A stretch of DNA of 64,000 bases, from the NCBI GenBank assembly GCA_021802825.1, contig JAJZRG010000002.1, positions 1-64,000 of the forward strand. Reading direction: 5' to 3'. Position 1 is the first letter of the stretch. Each line of letters begins with the position of its first letter. The translations under genes and the position numbers were made by a program. Under the pieces are notes generated by a model. It ran no database searches. It was not told the origin of the DNA and saw only the letters and a list, made by a program, of their open reading frames with translations. Of the stretch, positions 51,798-59,929 are shown piece by piece. Origin of the DNA: Chloroflexota bacterium (GTDB taxonomy: Bacteria; Chloroflexota; Limnocylindria; Limnocylindrales; CSP1-4).

Positions 51798-52942
51798 GCG
51801 TGGCGGTTCCGGGCCTGACGGCGATCCTCGCCGCGGTGTTCACGGTCCTCCTGGTGGACCAGTGGCGCGAACGCCGCCACGGCTTCCAGCTGGCATGGGC
51901 GGTCGGGACGCTGTGCTACACGCTCGGCTCTGGCGCCGAGGCACTGGCCGCCGCCAACGGCTGGAGCGAGCCCCTGTACCGGACCTGGTACCTCGCTGGC
52001 GGGCTCCTGACCGCTGGCTGGCTTGGCCTCGGGACCGCGTTCCTGCTCGCCCGCACCCGCTTCGGCTACGCCTACGGCGCCCTGCTGCTGTTCGCGGGCT
52101 TCATCGCCCTCGTGAGCGCCATCAGCCCCAAGAACGCCGGCGCCGGCCCGCTGCCGTTCGTGTACGCGGTGGGCACGCTCGGGACGAGCGTCGCCGTGTT
52201 CGCGATGTCGTACTTCGCGAGCGACCGGTGGGCAAGGCTCGTGGCCGCCTTCGTGGTCGTGCTGTCGGTTGCGGGGATCGCGGTCACCATCGCCATGCCG
52301 GCGCTGCCAGCCCCCGGGTACCTCCTCAACGCCGCCGGGCAGCCCGTCGGCGACGCGATGCCGCCCTACCTGCGCCTGATCGCGCCCGTGATGAACATCT
52401 CCGGCGGCGGGGCGCTGATGCTCGGCGCGGTCTTCTCGGCTTACGTGTTCATGCCCAAGCGCCGCGTCCTGCCGTATTCGCTCGATCCCACGCAGCCCGG
52501 CGACCAGTTTCTGTTCAATCTGCTGATCGCGGTGCCCGCGATCGCGGTGAACCTGGTGGCATCGCTGCCGGGCGCCGTCCGCGAGTTCCTCGCCGGCCGC
52601 CTCCACTCGCGGGTGCCCGCGACGCTGCTCATCGCGGCCGGGGCGCTCGTGCCGCTCGTGACCGACTCCCTCAGCGTTGCGGGTTCGACGGGCATCCTCG
52701 CGCTCGGCAAGCTGGTCGGCATCGTGCTCCTGTTCGCGGGGTTCCTCGTCTCGACCGAGGTCTTCCGTGAGGTCCGCATCCCGTTCACGTCGGTCCGCTT
52801 CGGGACCCCGGGCCGCGAGCGTGCCCGGCGCCGGGACGCCGTTGCGAGCGCCGCCGCAGGCGAGGCGCTCCTCGGATCGGCCGCCCCTGGGTCCCGGGCC
52901 GCGAGCCCGTCGGCCGGCCCGACGAGCTCCGACCTGCGCTGA
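51794..52942 (+). CDS. Multi-pass membrane protein coupled to the HTH gene
   Basis: 382 residues, GTG start overlapping the previous stop (GTGA). About nine membrane helices fill residues 5-330 (for example LTAILAAVFTVLLVDQW, LLTAGWLGLGTAFLLARTRF, LLIAVPAIAVNLVASLPGAV), then a basic, disordered cytoplasmic tail. There is no kinase or transporter signature. It could be a sensor for the HTH protein or the response regulator that follows; that is inference from gene order only. Confidence 0.7.
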   Translation: MSVAVPGLTAILAAVFTVLLVDQWRERRHGFQLAWAVGTLCYTLGSGAEALAAANGWSEPLYRTWYLAGGLLTAGWLGLGTAFLLARTRFGYAYGALLLFAGFIALVSAISPKNAGAGPLPFVYAVGTLGTSVAVFAMSYFASDRWARLVAAFVVVLSVAGIAVTIAMPALPAPGYLLNAAGQPVGDAMPPYLRLIAPVMNISGGGALMLGAVFSAYVFMPKRRVLPYSLDPTQPGDQFLFNLLIAVPAIAVNLVASLPGAVREFLAGRLHSRVPATLLIAAGALVPLVTDSLSVAGSTGILALGKLVGIVLLFAGFLVSTEVFREVRIPFTSVRFGTPGRERARRRDAVASAAAGEALLGSAAPGSRAASPSAGPTSSDLR

Positions 52943-53002
52943 CCGGCGGCGCCCGCCCCACCCCGCCGAGCCCACCCGGGCCCTCGCGCCGCCCGTCGCG
53001 CG

Positions 53003-53008
53003 TATCCT
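53003..53008 (+). promoter_or_regulatory. -10 hexamer before the mini-ORF
   Basis: TATCCT ends 7 nt before the ATG of the 8-codon mini-ORF at 53016. Confidence 0.5.
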
Positions 53009-53015
53009 GTTGCCG

Positions 53016-53042
53016 ATGAGCAGCGACGGCGATACGCGATGA
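53016..53042 (+). CDS. 8-codon leader mini-ORF overlapping the response regulator
   Basis: ATG to TGA codes MSSDGDTR and its stop overlaps the next ATG as ATGA. The response regulator begins MSSDEVER, and the DNA around the two ATGs is a near repeat 23 bp apart. The mini-ORF has the leaderless -10 at the right distance; the response regulator has no SD of its own, so its translation may depend on termination and restart here. Confidence 0.5.
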   Translation: MSSDGDTR

Positions 53043-53707
53043 GCAGTGACGAGGTCGAGAGGTCGGTGCAGGACGCCGCCGAGCCCATCAAGGTCCTGAT
53101 CGTCGATGACCACACGGTCGTCCGACGCGGCCTCCGGGGCTTCTTCGACCTGCTCGACGACATCGAGGTCGTGGGCGAGGCCGAGGACGGCCGTCGCGCC
53201 GTAGCGCTGGTCGATGAGGTCCGGCCCGACGTCGTCCTGATGGACATCGTGATGCCGACGATGGACGGGATCGCCGCGATCGGCGAGATCAAGGCCCGCC
53301 ATCCCGATGTCGAGATCGTGGCGCTGACGAGCTTCATCGAGGAGGACCGCGTGACCGCGGCCCTCGAGGCGGGCGCGACCGGGTACCTGCTCAAGGACGC
53401 CGAGGCCGATGACCTGGCCACTGCCATCCGGCGCGCCCAGGCCGGGGAGGTGCACCTCGACCCCCAGGTCGCGCGGCTGCTCGCTCGGCGCGTGCGCAAC
53501 CCGCAGCCCGACCACGAGCCGCTCACCGAGCGCGAGCGCGAGGTTCTGCGGCTCGTCGCCAAGGGGCACTCGAACCGCGAGATCGGGGCTCTCCTCGACA
53601 TCACCGAGCGGACCGCGCGGACCCACGTGTCGAACATCCTGGGCAAGCTTGCCCTGGCGAGCCGGACTCAAGCCGCGCTGTGGGCGATCGAGCACAAGGC
53701 GGTCTAG
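53039..53707 (+). CDS. NarL/LuxR-type response regulator
   Basis: 222 residues. Receiver domain with VLIVDDHTVVRRGLRGFFDL (acidic pocket), VVLMDIVMPTMDG with the phospho-acceptor Asp, and TGYLLKDAEADDL with the conserved Lys. LuxR HTH in LTEREREVLRLVAKGHSNRE then IGALLDITERTARTHVSNIL. No histidine kinase gene is adjacent, so it is an orphan here. The final residues overlap nothing; the hydrolase gene starts 2 nt later. Confidence 0.93.
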   Translation: MSSDEVERSVQDAAEPIKVLIVDDHTVVRRGLRGFFDLLDDIEVVGEAEDGRRAVALVDEVRPDVVLMDIVMPTMDGIAAIGEIKARHPDVEIVALTSFIEEDRVTAALEAGATGYLLKDAEADDLATAIRRAQAGEVHLDPQVARLLARRVRNPQPDHEPLTEREREVLRLVAKGHSNREIGALLDITERTARTHVSNILGKLALASRTQAALWAIEHKAV

Positions 53708-53709
53708 TC

Positions 53710-54519
53710 GTGGCGCCGGTGGCGGTCGGGGGCAGCACGGCTGCGCGAGGGACCGTCGGCCATACAGGGCGGGCGTGGACGGCGGCCGGTCCCGAGGATG
53801 CACCGGCCATCGTCTTCATCCACGGTACCCGCCTGAGCCGTGCCCAATGGTCGGCGCAGATGCGGCTGCTGGCGCCCCGCTTCCGGTGCATCGCGGTGGA
53901 CCTGCCGGGCCATGGCGCCCTGGCCGACCAGACGTTCGCGCTCGAGGCCGCCGCAGACCTCGTGGCGGCCGCGATCCAGGCCGAGGCGGCCAGCGGGCGT
54001 GCGATCCTCGTGGGCCTGTCACTGGGCGGCTACGTCGCGATCGACACGGCGCACCGCCATCCCGAGCGTGTCGCGGGCCTCGTGCTGTCGGGCTGCTCTG
54101 CCGAGCCCACCGGGCCGGGCGCGCTGCCGTTCCTGGCGCTGGCCTGGGTCCTCGAGCATGTTCCGCTCCGCCCGCTCACCGTCGCCAACCGCTGGTACTT
54201 CCGCCTGCGCTACCCGGCCCGGGTGGCGGACCCCATCATCGAGGGTGGCTTCTGGGCGGCCGGCGGAGCGCAGGCGCTGCGGGCGCTCGTGGCGACCCGG
54301 TTCCTCGACCGCGCGGCCTGGCTGTGGACCCCGGTCCTGGTGGTGAACGGCGCGCTGGACCCGGTGTTCGGCCCCGGCGGCGCAGCGCTGGCCTCCTCGT
54401 GCCGGTCCGGGCGCCACGCGGTCGTCCGGCGGGCGATGCACCTCGTCCCGCTCGACCGGCCGCGGGCATTCAGCCGGCTGGTGGCCCGCTTCGCCGATGA
54501 GGTCGAACGGTCGCGCTGA
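53710..54519 (+). CDS. Alpha/beta hydrolase
   Basis: 269 residues from the GTG at 53710, 2 nt after the response regulator stop. VFIHGTRLSRAQW (oxyanion loop), VDLPGHGALAD, the nucleophile elbow VGLSLGGYVA, Asp in VVNGALDPVFGP and the final His in AMHLVPLDRP complete the Ser-Asp-His triad. Substrate unknown; esterases and lactone hydrolases share this outline. Likely co-transcribed with the response regulator. Confidence 0.85.
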   Translation: MAPVAVGGSTAARGTVGHTGRAWTAAGPEDAPAIVFIHGTRLSRAQWSAQMRLLAPRFRCIAVDLPGHGALADQTFALEAAADLVAAAIQAEAASGRAILVGLSLGGYVAIDTAHRHPERVAGLVLSGCSAEPTGPGALPFLALAWVLEHVPLRPLTVANRWYFRLRYPARVADPIIEGGFWAAGGAQALRALVATRFLDRAAWLWTPVLVVNGALDPVFGPGGAALASSCRSGRHAVVRRAMHLVPLDRPRAFSRLVARFADEVERSR

Positions 54520-54588
54520 TCCGCGAGGCGGGCGCCGTCCGTCCGCTGCCGCCGGGGCGGGAGCGGCGGGGACGCCCGGGGTCACGGG

Positions 54589-54594
54589 TATACT
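54589..54594 (+). promoter_or_regulatory. -10 hexamer of galU
   Basis: TATACT, 31 nt before the ATG at 54626, which has its own GGAGG; this gene thus has a normal leader. Confidence 0.5.
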
Positions 54595-54625
54595 GGGCCC
54601 GCCAGCGCCATTGCCCGGAGGATGA

Positions 54626-55504
54626 ATGCGCGTCCGCAAAGCCGTGTTTCCCGCGGCCGGCTGGGGAACCCGCTTCCTGCCGGCGACCAAGGCGCAGCCC
54701 AAGGAGATGCTGCCACTGGTTGACAAGCCGGTCATCCAGTACGCCGTCGAAGAGGCGGTCGCCGCCGGCATCGAGCAGGTGATCATCGTCACCTCCAGCC
54801 AGAAGCGCGCGATCGAAGACCACTTCGACCTCAACTACGAACTCGAGCACCTGCTCGAGGAGAAGGGTGACATCGAGCACCTTCGGCAGGTGCGCCACAT
54901 CAGCGACCTCGCCCAGATCGCCTACATCCGCCAGAAGGAGCAGCTGGGCCTGGGGCATGCCGTGCTGATGGCGAAGGACCTGATCGGCCACGAGCCATTC
55001 GCGGTCATCCTGCCCGACGACGTGGTGGTCGCCGACCGGCCGTGCATCGGCCAGCTGATCCACGCCTACCACCAGCACCACGGCTCCGTGGTCGCGGTCA
55101 TGGAGGTCTCCGACGAGGACACCAGCCGATACGGCGTCATCGGCGGCGAGCAGGTGGGCGGCGGCTCCGAGGGGGACCGCACCTACCGGGTGACCGAGCT
55201 CGTCGAGAAGCCCGCGCCCGGCACCGCCCCGTCCAACCTCGCGGTGATCGGGCGGTATGTGCTCACCCCCAAGATCTTCGACAAGCTGGAACAGACGCAG
55301 CGCGGTGCCGGGGGCGAGATCCAGCTGACGGACGCGATCCACGCCCTCATGGACGAGCAGAGCGTCTTCGGCTACGCGTTCGAGGGGCGCCGATTTGACG
55401 CCGGCACCACGATGGGCTGGCTTCAGGCGTCTGTCGAGCTGGCACTCGCGCGTCCCGAGTTTGGCGCTGAGTTCCGTTCCTTCCTCCGCTCGCTGGACAT
55501 CTGA
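54626..55504 (+). CDS. galU: UTP-glucose-1-phosphate uridylyltransferase
   Basis: 292 residues. The nucleotidyltransferase signature AAGWGTRFLPATKAQPKEML, then DKPVIQYAVEEAVAAGIEQV and the later VTELVEKP and RFDAGTTMGW are those of GalU. It makes UDP-glucose for glycans and trehalose. ATG with GGAGG 5 nt upstream. The gene following at 55547 on the same strand is the PASTA kinase. Confidence 0.96.
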   Translation: MRVRKAVFPAAGWGTRFLPATKAQPKEMLPLVDKPVIQYAVEEAVAAGIEQVIIVTSSQKRAIEDHFDLNYELEHLLEEKGDIEHLRQVRHISDLAQIAYIRQKEQLGLGHAVLMAKDLIGHEPFAVILPDDVVVADRPCIGQLIHAYHQHHGSVVAVMEVSDEDTSRYGVIGGEQVGGGSEGDRTYRVTELVEKPAPGTAPSNLAVIGRYVLTPKIFDKLEQTQRGAGGEIQLTDAIHALMDEQSVFGYAFEGRRFDAGTTMGWLQASVELALARPEFGAEFRSFLRSLDI

Positions 55505-55546
55505 CCGGCCCGCCCTGGCCCAGGTCACATCAGGAGACCGTCACCC

Positions 55547-57322
55547 GTGACCGAGATCGGCAGCATCCTTGGCGGCCGCTACCGCCTCCTGGAGCTCCTG
55601 GGCCAGGGCGGCATGGCCACGATCTACCGCGCCCGCGACGCCCAGCTGGAGCGCGACGTGGCCGTGAAGCTGCTGCGGCCGGAGTTCGGCCAGGACCCGG
55701 ACTTCCTCGCCCGGTTCCGCGACGAGGCTCGCGCCGCGGCATCGCTCAGCCACCCGAACATCGTGGCCGTCTTCGACTTCGGCGAGGACGAGCGCGACCC
55801 GTACATCGTCATGGAGCTGGTCGACGGCCAGGACCTTGCGGCGATCCTGCGCGAGAACGGGCCGCTGGCCCCGCGACAGGCCGCGCGCATCGCTGCCGAC
55901 GTGGCCAAGGCGCTCCACGCTGCCCACGGGCGCGGGATCGTCCACCGCGACGTGAAGCCGTCGAACATCCTGATCAGCCGCGACGGGCGCGTGAAGGTGG
56001 CCGACTTCGGGATCGCGCGAGCGCTCGACGACGCCCAGGTGACGCTGCCCGGCGTCACGATGGGCTCAGTGCACTACTTCGCGCCCGAGCAGGCGCGCGG
56101 CGAGATGGCGACCGGGGCGTCGGACATCTACGCGCTCGGCATCGTGCTGTTCGAGATGCTCACCGGGCAGCGGCCGTTCTCGGGCGACGGCGCCGCCGCC
56201 GTCGCGCTGGCGCGCCTGACCACCACCCCGCCGCGCCCCTCGGCCCTGCGGCCGTCGGTGCCGCTGGCTCTCGACGCGATTGTCCTGCGGGCGATGGCCC
56301 TCAATCCCGCTGACCGCTACTCGTCCGCCGCGTCGATGGCCGGCGCGCTCGACGGGTTCCTTGCCGACGGCGGTGCCAGCGCCGCGACAGGTGCCGCCGC
56401 AGGGGGCGCGGCGATGATGGCGACCGCGGCGGCCCGGCCCGCCGTGAACTACCCGCCCGATGCATACGCGCGCTCCACCTCGCCCGCGCCCGTCTCCATG
56501 CGCAGCACGCCGCCACCGCCTCCGGGGTCCGGGCCGGCCCCAACCGCCCCGACCACGGTGCCCGCCTACTACGACGAGCCCGACGAACAGGGGAGCGGGC
56601 CGTGGGCATGGATCGCGGGCCTGCTGGGGCTCGGCATCCTCATCCTGGTCGCCTTCCTGATGTTCCGCATGATCTCCGGGGGCAACGTCGCCTCGACATC
56701 CGCGCCCAGCGCCAGCGCCTCGGGCGCCGTAGTTGTCGTCCCCAACTTCGTCAACATGCTGTACGCCGACGCGTCAGCGAAGGCAGCGGCAGCCGGGCTC
56801 GCAACCGTGCGCAGCGCCACCCAGCCCTCCTCGAGCGCCGCGGTCGACACCGTCCTCTCGCAGGACCCCCCCGCGGGGCAGAGCGTGGCCGCGGGCACGA
56901 AGGTCAACCTGACCGTCGCCGTCGGCCCGTCCGCCGTGCCGGTGCCCGACCTGCGCAACCTCACGCTCGGCGACGCGGCCAATACGCTCGCGACTGCAGG
57001 CCTGAAGCTGGGCAGTGGCACCGACGCGTACGACCCGACGGTGCCCGCCGGCTCGATCATCTCGCAGGATCCGGGCCCGGGCGTGCAGGTGGCGCCCGGC
57101 TTCGCGGTCGACTACACGATCTCCAAGGGCCCGGAGCCAACCCCCACGCCCACGCCCGTCCCCACGCCCACACCGACCCCCACGCCGACGCCGACGCCCA
57201 CGCCGACACCGGTCCCCACGCCCGCTCCCACGCCCGCTCCCACGCCCGCTCCAGTCCCCACGCCGACGCCCACACCAGTACCAACGCCGGCCCCGTCGGC
57301 CTCCGCTCCGCAGGCGTCATAG
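55547..57322 (+). CDS. PASTA-domain Ser/Thr protein kinase
   Basis: 591 residues, GTG with AGGAGA 11 nt upstream. Kinase domain: [20 protein letters not shown] (P-loop), VAVKLLRP (Lys), [14 protein letters not shown] (catalytic loop) and VADFGIAR. An Ala/Pro linker, a membrane helix (about 352-375, [20 protein letters not shown]), two PASTA repeats (about 395-460 and 463-528) that bind muropeptides or lipid II, and a Thr-Pro-rich tail to residue 585. This is the PknB/StkP plan with an added Pro/Thr tail and only two PASTA units. It probably controls cell-wall growth. Confidence 0.93.
   Translation: MTEIGSILGGRYRLLELLGQGGMATIYRARDAQLERDVAVKLLRPEFGQDPDFLARFRDEARAAASLSHPNIVAVFDFGEDERDPYIVMELVDGQDLAAILRENGPLAPRQAARIAADVAKALHAAHGRGIVHRDVKPSNILISRDGRVKVADFGIARALDDAQVTLPGVTMGSVHYFAPEQARGEMATGASDIYALGIVLFEMLTGQRPFSGDGAAAVALARLTTTPPRPSALRPSVPLALDAIVLRAMALNPADRYSSAASMAGALDGFLADGGASAATGAAAGGAAMMATAAARPAVNYPPDAYARSTSPAPVSMRSTPPPPPGSGPAPTAPTTVPAYYDEPDEQGSGPWAWIAGLLGLGILILVAFLMFRMISGGNVASTSAPSASASGAVVVVPNFVNMLYADASAKAAAAGLATVRSATQPSSSAAVDTVLSQDPPAGQSVAAGTKVNLTVAVGPSAVPVPDLRNLTLGDAANTLATAGLKLGSGTDAYDPTVPAGSIISQDPGPGVQVAPGFAVDYTISKGPEPTPTPTPVPTPTPTPTPTPTPTPTPVPTPAPTPAPTPAPVPTPTPTPVPTPAPSASAPQAS
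57138..57293 (+). repeat. Thr-Pro coding repeat at the kinase C-terminus
   Basis: About 155 bp of the ACGCC/ACCCCC-type repeat with some Val and Ala codons, the third such tract in the window. Confidence 0.75.
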
Positions 57323-57450
57323 CGCGCGATCGGCCGACGGATGAGGGCCACAGCGACCGCATCGGACACCGAGGCCGGCGTCGTCACGGTGGCGGACACC
57401 GTCCGCACCGCCCGCAGTTAGGCCGGGTCGTGGGCCTGGGACCTGGTGGC

Positions 57451-57864
57451 TCAGGCTTCGTGGTCGCCCCAGAGGGACCAGCGGGCCGGTGTCGACGCGC
57501 CGCCCGGGGGCACGCTCGTGGCCGACCCCGAGACAGGGCCAGGCCCGGCCCGAAGCTCGTCAACGGGAACGAACGTTCGTCGCGGCCGTTCCTCCGGGTC
57601 GGCGCGGCCGCGAGTCGTGGCGGCGCCTGAGTCGCGCACTGACGGCGCGCCGCCCGTCGCAGCCATGGCCTCCCAGCACGGGCGCACCTCCGTCCCCCGC
57701 AGCGCCAAGCGTTGCGAGCTCTTCCCGCACAGCCCCAGACCCCCCGCCACGCCGCGCTGGTAGTGCCGGCAGGCGCAGCAGGTGGTGGTGGACCGTCGGC
57801 AGAGCCAGCAGCGCGAGCTCTCCGGCTGCGGAGTGGCGCAGTGCGGGCAACGCCAGAGCGGCAT
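57451..57864 (-). CDS. Cys-rich zinc-ribbon protein
   Basis: 137 residues. The first 50 carry CPHC, CWLC, CCAC and a further LCGK Cys, enough for two zinc sites; the rest is disordered and basic. No family recognised. A minus-strand TACGAT stands 6 nt before the ATG at 57864, which supports it as a gene. The GAAC-N4-GTTC match at 57567 lies inside the coding part and is not a promoter. Confidence 0.6.
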   Translation of the reverse strand: MPLWRCPHCATPQPESSRCWLCRRSTTTCCACRHYQRGVAGGLGLCGKSSQRLALRGTEVRPCWEAMAATGGAPSVRDSGAATTRGRADPEERPRRTFVPVDELRAGPGPVSGSATSVPPGGASTPARWSLWGDHEA

Positions 57865-57870
57865 ACGCAG

Positions 57871-57876
57871 ATCGTA
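57871..57876 (-). promoter_or_regulatory. -10 hexamer TACGAT, leaderless start
   Basis: Read on the minus strand, TACGAT ends 6 nt before the ATG at 57864. Confidence 0.45.
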
Positions 57877-58004
57877 GCTGCGCCGACGGCGGCTGTCGAT
57901 GGCATTTCCGCAAGGGTCGAACGCCGGTTCGACTCGGTCGGCTTCGCGCCGTGCGCAACAACGAGGACGGCCGGCGGCGGAGCGACCTGCCTCGGGCTTC
58001 CCGG

Positions 58005-59216
58005 CTACTGGACCTGGAGCGCCACGTGGTCCGTCGTGGTCTGGGTCCCATTGGGCATCGTGATGAGCACGTCAGCGACCCCGAGGCCGGTCATCGTCCC
58101 CTTCGGGATCGCCACCGTGTACGTCGCCCTGCCGCTTGCGTTGGTCGGGATCAGCGCGGAGACGAACGGCTGGACCTGAGGCACGGTCACCGTGAACAGC
58201 GCGGTTGCGCCGGACACGGGCCGCCCATCGGCGCCGATCACCACCGCCGTGAAGGTCACGCTGGTGGGAAGCCGCTTGCGGTCGAAGGTGTAGACCGTGC
58301 TCGAGAGCCTCACCCCCAGCTTGCCGGACCCGCGCGTCACGGTGATCTGGGCTGTGTTCCCGTTGCCGGCCGGATCGGTGACCGTGACGGTCAGGCCGTT
58401 CGGGCCCGAGGCGATCGTGATGGGGATCGAGAACAGGCCCGTGTCGTCGGCGGTGGCCGTGGCCGTGGCGTTGTTCGCGTCGTCCTTGATCTGGACCTCG
58501 CTCGCGGGCTGCGTCTTCCCCTTGACCGTGACGGACGTCCCAGCGACCGAGGCGCCGTCCTTGGGCGAGGTGATCGTGATCTTGGGTCTGGTCACATCGA
58601 GCGTGATCGTCACCGGCTGCGACGCGGCGCTCTCGATGCCTCCCGGCGCCGAGATGGTGGCGGTGAACGTGTTGAGGCCCTTGGCCAGGGTCAGCGACGG
58701 AAACACGAGCGTCGAGGTTCCCTTCACCGGCGCCTCGGCGACGAGCGCCGGCTGGGCGTTGGGGAGTGTGACATACAGCCGGCACGAGTAGCCGCTCAAG
58801 CCGACGATCGCGGTTGGGAGGCGCACCGTGAGGTCCGCGCTCGCGACGTTGGTGGTGGGCTGGTCGGGCGGGTCGATCACCGGCGCATCGCTCGCCACGC
58901 CACTGGCACCGGGGCTGGGCGAGCCCGTGATGTGGATCATCGAGCCGACCATCTGGCCGAAGCTTCCGACGAGTGACGAGACCGCTGGCCCGATGACGCC
59001 GAGGCCGATCATCAGGCACAGCCACCCGAGGACCAGGATGCCGCCGGCCATCGTCAGCTTGACCGGGAGCGGCAGCCCGCCGCGGCGCTTGAGGTCGTGA
59101 TGTCGCGAGAGGCGGCTGGGTGATGGCGTCCCGGGACGCAGGCGGCCGCGCGTCGGACCGGGGGACGAGGGTCGGGGGCGGACCTGCGAGGGCCGGCCCC
59201 CACGCCGGGCTTCCAT
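58005..59216 (-). CDS. Membrane-anchored Ig-like domain protein
   Basis: 403 residues from the ATG at 59216 (GACAAT 7 nt upstream). Basic N-terminus, membrane helix (MAGGILVLGWLCLMIGLGVI), Ser/Pro linker, then three Ig-like beta domains: one with VTITLDVTRPKITITSPKDG and a middle of the Big_9/HYR type (KGKTQPASEVQIKD, GLFSIPITIASGPNGLTVTV), and a C-terminal invasin-like domain (VTFTAVVIGADGRPVSGATA). It is an extracellular adhesive or structural protein. Neighbours give no further hint. Confidence 0.75.
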   Translation of the reverse strand: MEARRGGRPSQVRPRPSSPGPTRGRLRPGTPSPSRLSRHHDLKRRGGLPLPVKLTMAGGILVLGWLCLMIGLGVIGPAVSSLVGSFGQMVGSMIHITGSPSPGASGVASDAPVIDPPDQPTTNVASADLTVRLPTAIVGLSGYSCRLYVTLPNAQPALVAEAPVKGTSTLVFPSLTLAKGLNTFTATISAPGGIESAASQPVTITLDVTRPKITITSPKDGASVAGTSVTVKGKTQPASEVQIKDDANNATATATADDTGLFSIPITIASGPNGLTVTVTDPAGNGNTAQITVTRGSGKLGVRLSSTVYTFDRKRLPTSVTFTAVVIGADGRPVSGATALFTVTVPQVQPFVSALIPTNASGRATYTVAIPKGTMTGLGVADVLITMPNGTQTTTDHVALQVQ

Positions 59217-59438
59217 CGCGTCGATTGTCGCACGAAGCGGGTCACCCAGATCGCGGCGCGGGTGGGCCTGCCGCCTGCGCAACCCGCGGTGGTACGCTGC
59301 GAACTGCGCAGAGCACGGGGGAGGTCGAGCCCGCGCAAGGGATGAGGGACAGGGTTGGAGTCACGTGACCGGCGGCCGACGCGGCCGGCCCCAAGCGATC
59401 GTGGCGCGTGGAGCCACGGGCCAATCGCCCGTGCGCAC

Positions 59439-59906
59439 ATGCGTCCTTCGATCGCGTCCGCGACCCCTTCCGAGGGGGCGAGCTCCGTCCCGCCAGCGCC
59501 GGGACCGGCGCCGTTCTCCCGTCGCCCATTCCCGCCCCTCCCGCCGCGCGCCGCCGCCCGGCTCCCGATGGGCCGGCCGGCCGGACCGCCCCCAAGGCCC
59601 ACCATGGCCGCAGCCCTGGTGCCGCCGCCCGGAATGAGGGCATCGTTGTCGCCAACTCGGACCGGCTTCGGGCTGCCGAGCCTCCGCCGGAACGTCTGCC
59701 CGCACTTCTTCATGACCGGCTCGCGGGGGGCCATCCCGATCCAGGCCCCCCACCTGCTCAAGGGCCTGCTGCGGCAGCCGGCCAACGTGTCGCGCTGCCA
59801 GCTGCGAGGCGGCGTCCACCTCGACGAGGGCTACGTCAACGACGTGTGTCTCACGCCCAGGTTCAACCAGTGCGTCTTCTACGAGGACGAGCTGACCCGG
59901 GAGTGA
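59439..59906 (+). CDS. Protein with four-Cys C-terminal motif
   Basis: 155 residues if the ATG at 59439 is used; a TTG at 59355 would add 28. The N-terminal half is Pro/Ala/Arg-rich and disordered. The last 65 residues carry four Cys (VCPHFF, RCQLRG, VCLTPR, QCVFYE) in an order I recall from Chloroflexota proteins with a CP-x(n)-C-x(n)-C-x6-7-C module, role unknown. The stop overlaps an alternative GTG start of folC, which supports it being translated. Confidence 0.55.
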   Translation: MRPSIASATPSEGASSVPPAPGPAPFSRRPFPPLPPRAAARLPMGRPAGPPPRPTMAAALVPPPGMRASLSPTRTGFGLPSLRRNVCPHFFMTGSRGAIPIQAPHLLKGLLRQPANVSRCQLRGGVHLDEGYVNDVCLTPRFNQCVFYEDELTRE

Positions 59907-59929
59907 GCACAGGACGAGCAGGCCGGGGA

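Noticed and set aside
57567..57578. GAACGAACGTTC, a third-type match to GAAC-N4-GTTC
   Set aside because: It lies inside the coding part of the zinc-ribbon gene at 57451-57864, with no promoter beside it. About one such match is expected by chance in 64 kb.
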